A stretch of 64,000 nucleotides of DNA from Symsagittifera roscoffensis (lineage: Eukaryota; Xenacoelomorpha; Acoela; Convolutidae), in NCBI RefSeq assembly GCF_963678635.1, contig NC_087067.1, forward strand, positions 17,615,639 to 17,679,638, in the 5' to 3' direction. A program made the position numbers and the translations under genes. Shown in pieces: positions 33,001 through 45,000 of the stretch. Position 1 is the stretch's first letter; every line of letters begins with the position of its first letter. The notes beneath the pieces were generated by a model. The model did no database searches. It was not told where the DNA came from and saw only the letters and a list, made by a program, of their open reading frames with translations.

Positions 33001-36000
33001 ATAGAATTTCGATTTAATTTTTTACTGAGTATTTTTCGGTTCTTTGTTTTCACAGAAGCTTTGTCGATTTAATTTCCGAATGAATTTAATTTCCGTCTTT
33101 TTGTAAGTGTGTGCTTGTACAGTGGCGCATATAAGAGAATTGCGAAGTTTTTATTGAAACTAAATTTCTCTATTAATTCGTTTGCTTTTCGGATATACTG
33201 CCCTTGCAATTAGCAAGGGTATTGCAGCTGAAATCTATAGAATTTTTTTCGGATTATAATTTTAGCTTGTAGGACTCATCCTCGGAATTACAACAGAACA
33301 TACTTGTCTGCACTAACAGACACATTTTGAGCTTGATGTGATTTTGACCTTAATATCTTAATATCCGTTCTACTTGGCTTTTGTTCAACTTGATTCTAGT
33401 TATACCAACTCAGATGTTGTTTGATTTTTCAATGTTTTTGTTCCGACCTTTGAAAATGGGGAGGAACTTTGTATTCGAGTGCGTTTTGTTTTTTCTTTTT
33501 TCCATTTTTTTGTTTTCCACGCAAAATCAGGTATCTTAATTAATCATCGGACTGGGTCGAGTGATCTATCATATCAAAGCCCTTTAAGTCGTTATTCGAA
33601 CTACATTAAAAAATTTCTCAATGTCGAGAAAAACCGGATTGAAGTTTTTGATTTTTGTTTTAATTTTAAGCGAGTGAGCAGGCTTTCATTAGCTGATTTA
33701 TGCTTAATTTAAGCCTGGAAAATTTAGTTTTACTCAATTAAAGCTAGTTTTTGCGCCATCTTGGGAATCGAAAAGTTCGTAAAATTTTTGAAAAAAAAAA
33801 TTGAAAAATCAAAAAACAACAATAATTTGAAAAAAAAAACAATAATTTGATATTTTCGTATGTTTTAAGACTATGGTCGGAACATTCTGGGCTATTTGCA
33901 CAGTCATCGGCTATTCTCCTTTAAGATTGATTCGACTCAAATAGCTGTAGCCTGCGCTAAATTGAGTTAGTCGCCTTATATTGTGTCGTTTTAAGCCCTT
34001 AATTCTGTCGCTTATGTTATTTTTTACAAATTTATTATTTGAACAGAACATTTTATTCAAAAATAGATTGTCATTGAATGCTTTATAGTTTTTGTCATAG
34101 TTTTTTGGGCTAAGTATAATGAACGTTTCCGTTGTTATCGCTTGTTAGGTTTTGTTGCAATGGCAATTTAACGCTGGCAATTGTCTTTGTCGACATGCTT
34201 TCTGCAAAATAATTATCTGTGATATGAATATTCTGTTAGAGATCAGGTTGTTTTTCGATTTTTTGACACATAGACCTTCGTTACATGTTTTGTACTGCTT
34301 GCCATGCTATGTTTGTGATGTATGGTAAGTGGCGCGAAGCTCCGTTTCGCCTCGTGTGTTAAGTTCTTTTCAAATTCATTCGCTTAATGGAAGATAAGTT
34401 ACGCTCTAAAGCAGGGTGGCGGCGGGTCCCATGTGATGAACTGGCCTTTTTTCGTTCCTTTTTTGAATTTGTTTTTTATATAAATCCATCTCTTTGCCGA
34501 TTTTCAGGCCACTTTAGATGTCAACAGAGCTCGAACTTTGGAAAAAAATGGCTGCCCTCATGAATGTCCACAAATACCATATCTCTTTGAAAACGTCTTT
34601 TGTTGGTTCCGACCATTGAAAATGGAGAGGAACTTTGTTTCGGGTGTGTTTTAGTTTCTTTTTTTATTATTTACGCAAAATCAGGCTCCGCAATTGATCA
34701 TCGGAATTGGTCGGGTGAAATGTCATGTTAAAGTCTTTTCAGTCGTGCTTTGAACTACATAAAAAAAAAAATTTCAAAATGTTTTCTCAGTGTCATTTGC
34801 GATTTTTGAAATTTGTGATTTTGGTCTAATTTCGGGCGAATAAAGTGAGTGAGCAGGCCTATTTTGTCTTTCAACAAAAAGCATTTACAACAAATAATCG
34901 GTATGGGTGAAAAGATATATCATGTGTAAACCCTTTCAGCCCTGATTGGACCTAAATTTTAAAATTTTGAAAAATTTGTCCCAGTGTCGAGAAAAATTGG
35001 TTTGAAATTTTTGAATTTTAGTCTAATTTCGAGCGAGTAAAGCACGCGATCAGGCTCATTTGGAAAGTATAAGTCGTGAAACTTTAGTCATTAGTGCCGA
35101 ATATGCTTAATTTTCAGGTTTTCGTCAGATCCATGTGTCACACCACACATGAAAAAACGACATTAATTTCAGAATAAAGGGAAAAAAATTTTATGTAGCT
35201 TTTAAGAATATGGTCGGAACGGCTACAATTGTTTTTGGTTTTATTTGAAAAAAAAATTTAGATTATAAAATTTTTGTTAATTTCAACGTTGATGTCTCTT
35301 TTTTTCTCGAAAATCTAATTTTTCTATCACCCTGCTCTCAAACAACGAAGTTATTGACGTCTCTCTTTTTCTCGAAAATCTAATTTTTCTATCACCCTGC
35401 TCTCAAGCAACGGAAAGGTTTGGTTTGTAAAAAAAAAATTAGTTTATAAAATTTTTGTTAATTTCAACGTTGATGTCTCTTTTTTTCTCGAAAATCTAAT
35501 TTTTCTATCACCCTGCTCTCAAACAACGAAATTTTTGATGTCTCTTTTTTTCTCGAAAATTTAATTTTTCTATCACCCTGCTCTCAAACAACGAAAAGGT
35601 TTGGTTTGTAAAAAAAATTTAGATTATAAAATTTTTGTTAATTTCAACGTTGATGTCTCTTTTTTTTTCTCGAAAATCTAATTTTTCTATCACCCTGCTC
35701 TCAAACAACGAAAAGGTTTGGTTTTTTTCAAACGGGTGCAAATCATAAAAATATTCTGGTAATTCAATTAGCTTTAAGTTTATACATTTTAACTTTGAAA
35801 ATGTTCCAATGAGTTGTTTTTCTTTGGCCGTTTTTCTATTGCCTGTTGGCTCTGTTTTTAACACTTGGTCTCTTATTAGTCCGAATCTGTGCCGAAGTGC
35901 ATTTATGACGAAAGAAGCGGACGAGGAGCTTGAAGGTGTGAGCACTCTGAAGTACAATGTACCGAAGGAGGTGTTCAATGTCAGTTTTGAGGAGAACAAA

Positions 36001-39000
36001 GGGTTCTGCACTGAAGATGGACCCTGTACTAATGGACTTCTCGATGCTTCTGCCTGCTATAGTAAGATCATACAACTGATGTTATGCTTTGTTAAACTTG
36101 GTGATTTTTCGGAAATAGGTTTTTAATCCGTTCGGAGTGAATGTTAATCGTTGATTGTTCGTTTAGTAATTGGTTACCTTAATTAAGTTGACCTCAAGCA
36201 TTATTTTGAAATTTGTAGTAAAATGTGTTTGAAAATCTCATAAAATCTGTTCTAGCCGACCAAGTGCTGTCTATTTTTCCTCCGGATGCGCTCGTGCCTC
36301 TAAAACTCAGCGTGATCATTTCGAGTCCGCACTTCCTATACGCTGACAACAGTACAATCCACTCAGTGCGAGGTTTAAATCCAGTTCAGACTGAACACGA
36401 AACCTATATAAATGTACACATGGACACAGGCGTCGTGGTCAAAGCAGCGAAAAGACTCCAATTCAATACGATTCTGAGTCAGAATAAAGCTACTGATAAG
36501 TTGGACTGCCTGAAGAATTTGACTAAACATTGGAGTCAGCTGATGCCAATTTTTTGGGCCGAAGAGGTAAGCTGTGACGTAATCATTCACTTATTGATTT
36601 TTTTTGCATATCGATTTTCATTTAGTTTGATGGCAGATTATTCTTGTTGTATATATTTTTTCAGTAGCCTACATGCATAATAGTTATAATAAGCTTAAAT
36701 GAATGAAAAAATGTTTGAGGTTCGGTCCCATATTTAATGCTTTTATTTTGATGATATGACGATTTTTTTGTTTTTATGACTCGGGCGTTACGTGAAACTT
36801 CCTAATGTTTTTATTTAAAATGTATTTATATTTCGATAATTCAGGTAGCGATATTGTAATATCAATATGGCCAATTAGTGTAAACCATCTACATCGCCAT
36901 CAAATTTTTAATGAATCGTATGCTGACCTTTTATACTTGTCGTTCGTTTCAGGTGCTTCTTGCGGACGAAGACATCCTGGACAAAGTGAAGAGTGAGTTC
37001 ATGATGCCCCAGACTGTGGTCTCGTATGCAAGCTACTCGGCCATAGCTATCGGCATCTTTCTCCTCCTTGTCTCTCTCTCCATCTTCATATGCTGTCCCA
37101 AACCACTCCAGGTGACACTCACTGTTCTATGACGTAATTGCTATTACAGTGTTCTATGACGTAATTGCTATACTTGGAAGAAAATCTGAAAGATATATTT
37201 TTGGTGGGGGCTATTTTCATGCGCGAAGGACCGAATGGGCGAAAAAACTCTGAGCGAAGGACCGAAAACGAAATTAGCCGCAAGTCAATTTAAAAAAAGC
37301 AATTGCCATTCAGTTAAATTAAGCAATTTTTGCTTCTTTCATAAAGAAACCCTTGAAATATAAAATTTGTTCCAATTCGGCGGTAGTCAGTGACAATTTG
37401 AAAATTCTGCATATTTCTGCCGTTTTTATATTCGGCCAATATCAATATTCAGGTCCCTGGAAATGTTCACTTTCTTTCCAAATTTTGGATTACTGAATTC
37501 TTATTGGCTAATTTTTTTTTCGCGCATTCGGTCCTTCGCGTATGAGGGATTTCACCGTATTTGGTGGGTCTAGGACAACAGGCCGACGGGACTTCAGGCC
37601 GAAGCTTGAACTTTACAAGCACCTTAAAACACTATTTTTTCATCTGTAAAACGTTGCTTTTCCAAAATTTAGGCAAGTTTAGTCCATCAAATGCGTTATT
37701 CATGACAATGCACCGCTTGGGATTGGCATCGGTTAATAACATCAGCCGGTTTTTGAAATGCCTAAATTATAAACATGAAAAACACTTTCAACCGTGTTTT
37801 ATTTTTCAACTTTCCTAAACATCATTTGGAGGATTGAATTTTATGAAAACGACAATAACTAGTAAAGAAAGATCCTGAAATTCCAAAATTCTTCAATAAA
37901 ATTTTCAAATTAATCATATTTCACAAGTTTATAAGAAAATAATCGGCTTGAAGTCCCTTATTTTACGATTCGGCTTGAAGTCCCGTCGGCTTGATGTCCG
38001 GCAGCCATATTTGGTTTGTCATGTTTTTTACCTTATGGCATGGCTTCATTCTTTTTCGATTTTTTAACCCAAAGAAAATTGCGTAAACTAGATAATAGTT
38101 TGTTATTCGATGCCAAATAAACAGGTAGTGAAAAAAAATCCGAATGTTTCAGGCAAAAAGAAAAGTTGGTATATTTAAGTAACTCTTTTTAAGTGTCAAT
38201 GAGCGAAGCGAAGACAATTATTTAGGTCGAGTTGTTTTTTACCCTTTTTCCAGAAATTCTTATCAACCTCAATTATGATTTCCATGGTTTCACGTTGATT
38301 TCTCATGAAGCTCAATTCAAATTATTCTTTTGCTAAAAGAAAGTCAAATTTCGGCTCTCCAACAACATAATTGCAAATGGCTCGAAAAACTTAAATTACT
38401 TGAAGTTTCACAAACTGGACTTTTCCGAAATCCCAATACTCGGCTTTAAAGTTTTTTTGTTAGAGTTAATCGGCTGAGTGGCATCATATTGCATCGGTGG
38501 CCGAGTGAAACAAGTTGCTTATGCGTGTGAAGTTTTTTGAAGGGGTAATTCAAAATATTTTGAAAGTTATCATGTTTTTTATGCAATGTTTTTTAAACAT
38601 TTTTGAAAAAAAAAACCATTTTTTAAAGTTTTTTTTTCTGTTTGATTTGTATTTTCATTTGCTGCTAATCATAGTCTTAATTTTTTGTATAGCAAGCAAG
38701 CGAAGCTCCTCTTTAAAAGTTTTCTTTTTTTTGTTCCGATCGTTAAAGAGCACTGAATTATTACATGCAATAATTGTGATCGCGATTAGCAAGCGTTATC
38801 AATTCGGAACGTAAACTTATTCTTGTTAACAACTTGTCCTATAAAATCACCAAATACTTATCTCAAATCAGCATTTTCCTCAACCAATGGATATACCTTG
38901 AGCATTTTTTCATTTAAATTACCTACTCTATTAAAATTTTGTTTTCTACGTTGTTTTTAGTTTTATTCAAATTCGATTTAGTCTTGGCTCTGCTGGTGTC

Positions 39001-42000
39001 TGCTCAAAATTTTCGGCTTTAATACTGTTTTTTTTCTATGCTAATATAACTTTCAATTTTCTTTTTCGCCGTGTTTTTTTTTGTAAAATGAATTCATTCA
39101 AGGAAAAGTTATGAAAGTAAAAATAGATCTAGCTGTTGTCGACATTTTCAAAACTTTTTTCGACATAGCAGCTTTTGTCTCAATTTCAGTCTACTCTTTA
39201 TCTTAGTGTTTGTGTTTTATCGCAATTGGTGTGAATTTTGGTCGACTTCGTTACCGCAGAACAGGCGCGGATCTAGGAATTTCTCGAGGGAGGGGGGGCT
39301 TATTTTCAAAAAAAAATTGAAAATTTTTTCGACTTTTTGTTTAGGCCGACCAAATTGATTTTCTGAGCTCTCCCAAAGCACTACAAAGGCCCTAATTCGA
39401 CCAAATTTTCTGCGACGCAGGCAAATTTTGAAAAAAAAACAGGCCAGAAAAAGAATTTTAAGGCACTTTTTGGGAAATTTTGACCAAAAAATCGCGTTTT
39501 TTCGGCGCGCGCTTTTCTTTAAAATTAGTATATATTGGCGCCAAAGGAGCCCTTAGAAAAATTTTAGGGTCCGTCAGCCGAAAATGGATATCTCAAAATA
39601 GTACAAAGGGGGACCCTTTTGGGTCGGCATAGGGTCGAAAATTTGCGTTATAGAAATCGGGTACTTCAGTAGCTTGAGCAGTTCTCAATTTAAAATATAT
39701 AATCGACATGAAAAAAGAGTTGTTTGCTCTTCTTTCAGATTAACAATTTGTTAATTAAAATCTTTGAGTCATTTTATAGCTTATTTTTAATTGGCTCAGC
39801 GTCCTAATCTTCAGGTATGACCCGGGGTAACGCCCATGTCTGGCGCGTGAAGGTCCACGGTTCAAATCGGGCCAAATAACAATTTCGACTTGAAAAACTT
39901 ATCGTTGTCTCCCATTTTTTGTCGGCCTTGTCGCCGCGGCATGGAATCTTCTGGCGATACAATCAATTTTCATTATAATCCAAGATACTTTTGCTATGCT
40001 GCGCTGTTATTTTACAGGCAGTAGAGTTCCAAAAAAATTTGCTGAAGCTTTTAATATTCATTCTTCTCTCAGTCATAAAAAAGCAATGAATGGAGCCATC
40101 TTATGTTGTGACATTGCCATAATTCAATGTTTCATCATTTCTTACAGTAGCGAGTTAATGAGCGTAGTGCTTTGGTATAATCTTCTTTTTTTTCAGCCTA
40201 ACTCGCGAATTAAAGTGCTCATTTGGTAGCACTTCTGCTAAAATCACCATCTGTAGCATTGGAAGTTTCTTCACTGTTGATTCGTGGCTTTCTGTTTATT
40301 CATAGCATCTGAAATTTCATAACGTCTGCTTGATTTATGTCTAATATTTACTGAGCATTAAGCGTAGGGATGGGTTGAGACTCCAAATGATGAGGTCGCA
40401 GGATTGAATCCGATACAAAGCAAAAGTCTTACTAAAAGAGGCTAATTTCTCTTTTTTATTTCTTTTTTATAGAGCTGCTTTTCTAAGAGTCCATGAACGT
40501 TGTTCAGAATCTTTTATAGGTCGCGATGATTTTTTTTTGCAGGAAAATTGTTTAAGAGTCATGAACCTAGTGGTACTCTTATATAGGTCTTAGTGATTTT
40601 TTTTCAGGAAAAGAAATTTGTTCACGCTCAATTTTAATTTTTAGCGGTTTGACTTGTGATTTCTTTTTAAGTTTAGTGCATTTCCATGTTAAAGTAAAAT
40701 TTCCCAGCGAAGTAAAATTTTCTATCATTGATCAAGTTTCCTCAAATTGGTGTAAATTTAACAAAAAGGTGTTCATCATAAATTGTTCTACAACTTCAAA
40801 GAGCTTTAAAGCCTTCTTTTTTTTCTTGGAAGTTAAAAAGTTGAATGTTTTTGGGAAAAAAACAAGTCAGTTGTTTTTTCAGTTGACTTGCGTTCATTAC
40901 TCTTTTCCAACTGTCAGTTGGCTATGTTAAAATTAATTGAAGCTCAAATATGCTTTTTCGCGGTATGACTTTTGATTTCCTTTTCAAGTTCAATTATTTT
41001 CTTTGTTAAAATGAAGGAAAATTCCACTATCGAACAGCAAAAATGTAAAGGTCACGAAAAAGTGGAATTTAATTTACATATTTCTCAGCGGAATAAAAAA
41101 ATTACGTTTTGATCCAGTTTTCTTAAATTGGTCAATCTGAAATTTAAAAAAATCAATCATAAATTGTGCAAGAATTGAAAAAGCGTCGATTTTTGTCTTA
41201 GAAATTCCAAAGTTGAATTTAAAAAATTCAGTTTTGTTCTTTTTACTTGCTTCATTGACTCTTTTCGAAGTCTTTCTTGGCTATTTCATCAACTATGTCA
41301 ACCTTTTCAGTTTTTCGCAGCTTTTCTTTTCCTTCAACCTGACGTTTAAAGCAGCTTTTTTTTCCTTCAACCTGAAGTATTTTCTTTTCCTTCAACATGA
41401 AGTATTGAGCTGCGTTTGCAAGAAAACTGAAAGACTGCAGTGAGTGCTGCCTTTGAGTCTCCTCAGTAAATATGCATATCAGGTTTTGACATGAAACATG
41501 AATTTGAAGCGTCTGCGAATGCTTTCGAACGCGTTTTTGTCCTGAGGAGGTCGTAAGTTTCCCTGAAATAGACGAATATACGTGCAAAGTATCCATGTCG
41601 ACTCTCTTAATTTCTTAGTTTTTATCTTTACTTACCGTTCGTATCACCTTGCAAGATTTTTCTCCACACTCACCCTTTCCCCCTCCCCAAATACGGCCTT
41701 AAATTCTGAACTGTTTCAAAAACGAAACCAATGAACTTCTTTTAAACCACTGGTTAAACGAAACTAACCATTTTTTTTAGATTTTCAAAACCGAGACGAA
41801 GTCTCCTTTCCTCTTTTGTTCTAACATATTTTAAACCTAGCTTAATAAAACAGCCATACAAAGTAACTAACGAAGTTCCTTGCCCAAGCTTCACCCTCTA
41901 AAGATATTTGTATTCCTCCACCCAATCTTGTCCCCAGAACAATCCTTCTCCATAAATACCCGCTGTAAGCTATCCCAACTCCTTTTAAAAACACTTAATT

Positions 42001-45000
42001 TCCCGACTAGACACCTACCTTTTCCCTCTATGCCTAACCTGCTCCCTTACATCCACACTACGTGCCACTTTTTCAACTGTCCCCAAAACCCCTCCCTACT
42101 TACCCCTGCACCCTGCAGACCTCGAGATGGACAAGTATAACCCGACTCCGGGCGAAAACAACAGCATCTACAACAACTTCGTGGGTATCCTGGAATTTGC
42201 TTTTGAAAAATCATGAAGTTTTTAAATGATTTGTATTGATTTTTCTAATTTAGTTTTCATTTAAACAAATCGCATTTATCTTTTTTTTTAATGTGCTAAC
42301 TTTATCATATTTTTTTTTTCAACTAAAATTCAGGTCTCGTCAAAATAGCGATAAATTCTATTTGTGCAAATGGAAGTCAAAATAAAAGGAATTCAATAAA
42401 CAAATCAGTTAAGACTGTATATAATATAGAAGATTGAGTTCCCAGGATGAAAAATGTAATTTTAAGGGATTTTAACTGAGGGGGATTTAGTCCTTTGAGA
42501 GATTGTATCCTGTGGATTTGTCCTGGGTGATTCAGTCCTCAACTCCTAATTCCAACGCATTTAAAAACTCATTCCAAATTGAATGGAAGCAGACTAATAT
42601 GCCTCAATAATTTCCTGCTAGATTCTAATTTTACTTTAGTTGTTAAGAGTCGATGAACGTAGTTCAGACTCTTATATAGGTCGTGATGATTTTTTTCCGT
42701 TTTTTTGCGAAAAGTCTTAACATGCTCTAATAACACAAGAAGTGCATTCATATTTATAAAAACTTATATGAATGCTCTTTGGCATATAAAGCACTATACG
42801 TCCTTAAATTCTGAACTGTTTCAAAAACGAAACCAATGAACTTCTTTTTAACTACTTTTTAAACGAAACTAACCATTTTTTTAGATTTTCAAAACCGAGA
42901 CGAAGTCTCCTTTCCTCCTTTGTTCTAACATATTTTAAACCTAGTTTAAAACAGCCATACAAAGTAACTAACCAAGTTTCTTGCCGAAGCTTCACCCTCT
43001 AAAGAAGTTTGTATTCCTCCACCCAATCTTGTCCCCTCCGAACAATCCTTCTCCATAAATACCCGCTGTAAGCTATCCCAACTCCTTTTAAAAACACTTA
43101 ATTTCCCGACTAGACACCTACCTTTTCCCTTTATGTCTAACCCGCTCCCTTACATCCACACTACGTGCCACTTTTTCAACTGTCCCCAAAACCCCTCCCT
43201 ACTTACCCCTGCACCCTGCAGACCTCGAGATGGACAAGTATAACCCGACTCCGGGCGAAAACAACAGCATCTACAACAACTTCGTGGGTATCCTGGAATT
43301 TGCTTTTGAAAAATCATGAAGTTTTTAAATGATTTGTATTGATTTTTCTAATTTAGTTTTCATTTAAACAAATCGCATTTATCTTTTTTTTTAATGTGCT
43401 AACTTTATCATATTTTTTTTTTCAACTAAAATTCAGGTCTCGTCAAAATAGCGATAAATTCTATTTGTGCAAATGGAAGTCAAAATAAAAGGAATTCAAT
43501 AAACAAATCAGTTAAGACTGTATATAATATAGAAGATTGAGTTCCCAGGATGAAAAATGTAATTTTAAGGGATTTTAACTGAGGGGGATTTAGTCCTTTG
43601 AGAGATTGTATCCTGTGGATTTGTCCTGGGTGATTCAGTCCTCAACTCCTAATTCCAACGCATTTAAAAACTCATTCCAAATTGAATGGAAGCAGACTAA
43701 TATGCCTCAATAATTTCCTGCTAGATTCTAATTTTACTTTAGTTGTTAAGAGTCGATGAACGTAGTTCAGACTCTTATATAGGTCGTGATGATTTTTTTC
43801 CGTTTTTTTTGCGAAAAGTCTTAACATGCTCTAATAACACAAGAAGTGCATTCATATTTATAGAAACTTATATGAATGCTCTTTGGCATATAAAGCACTA
43901 TACGTCCTTAAATTCTGAACTGTTTCAAAAACGAAACCAATGAACTTCTTTTTAACTACTTTTTAAACGAAACTAACCATTTTTTTAGATTTTCAAAACC
44001 GAGACGAAGTCTCCTTTCCTCCTTTGTTCTAACATATTTTAAACCTAGTTTAAAACAGCCATACAAAGTAACTAACCAAGTTTCTTGCCGAAGCTTCACC
44101 CTCTAAAGAAGTTTGTATTCCTCCACCCAATCTTGTCCCCTCCGAACAATCCTTCTCCATAAATACCCGCTGTAAGCTATCCCAACTCCTTTTAAAAACA
44201 CTTAATTTCCCGACTAGACACCTACCTTTTCCCTCTATGTCTAACCCGCTCCCTTACATCCACACTACGTGTCACTTTTTCAACTGTCCCCAAAACCCCT
44301 CCCTACTTACCCCTGCACCCTGCAGACCTCGAGATGGACAAGTATAACCCGACTCCGGGCGAAAACAACAGCAACTACAACAACTTCGTGGGTATCCTGG
44401 AATTTGCTTTTGAAAAATCATGAAGTTTTTAAATGATTTGTATTGATTTTTCTAATTTAGTTTTCATTTAAACAAATCGCATTTATCTTTTTTTTAATAT
44501 GCTAACTTTATCATATTTTTTTTTCAACTAAAATTCAGTTCTCGTCAAAATAGCGATAAATTCTATTTGTGCAAATGGAAGTCAAAATAAAAGGAATTCA
44601 ATAAACAAATCAGTTAAGACTGTATATAATATAGAAGATTGAGTTCCCAGGATGAAAAATGTAATTTTAAGGGATTTTAACTGAGGGGGATTTAGTCCTT
44701 TGAGAGATTGTATCCTGTGGATTTGTCCTGGGTGATTCAGTCCTCAACTCCTAATTCCAACGCATTTAAAAACTCATTCCAAATTGAATGGAAGCAGACT
44801 AATATGCCTCAATAATTTCCTGCTAGATTCTAATTTTACTTTAGTTGTTTAGAGTCGATGAACGTAGTTCAGACTCTTATATAGGTCGTGATGATTTTTT
44901 TCCGTTTTTTTTTGCGAAAAGTCTTAACATGCTCTAATAACACAAGAAGTGCATTCATATTTATAAAAACTTATATGAATGCTCTTTGGCATATAAAGCA

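Larger units (their letters stand above)
32734..35879 (+). other. SCARB2-like intron 5
   Basis: Phase 2, 3.1 kb. Holds a family S start at 33190-33215 (CCCTTGC/GCAAGGG hairpin), a dispersed repeat present three times (33435-33710, 34590-34870, 34855-35070; shared words ttccgacc, gaaaatggNgaggaactttgt, acgcaaaatcagg, gagtgagcaggc), a family B tail at 34325-34362 and a higher-order tandem repeat at 35260-35722. No exon seen. Confidence 0.75.
37112..41690 (+). other. SCARB2-like intron 8, part before the tandem array
   Basis: Repeat-rich. Contains two different palindromic elements (37219-37543, 37573-37999), family A at 38191-38445, a B tail near 38695, an S-like start at 38777, hAT-like family C at 39262-39642, a tRNA-like block at 39797-39870, family B at 40155-40480 and family A pieces at 40482-41287. 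A short exon could hide here but I see none. Confidence 0.72.

Noticed and set aside
35619-36011. 130-codon minus-strand frame over SCARB2-like exon 6
   Set aside because: Antisense shadow of a coding exon joined to the higher-order repeat.
39797-39870. Functional tRNA gene
   Set aside because: tRNA-like boxes (gtaacgcccatgtctgg, ggttcaaatcg) occur, but the acceptor stem ends do not pair.
41252-41596. 114-codon minus-strand frame
   Set aside because: Composed of family A remnant and a T-rich repeated segment (ttttccttcaacctga); no domain and no splice support.
42569-42751. Minus-strand frames repeated in the tandem array (also 45848-46117)
   Set aside because: They run through a family A fragment and spacer sequence; repetition only reflects the array.
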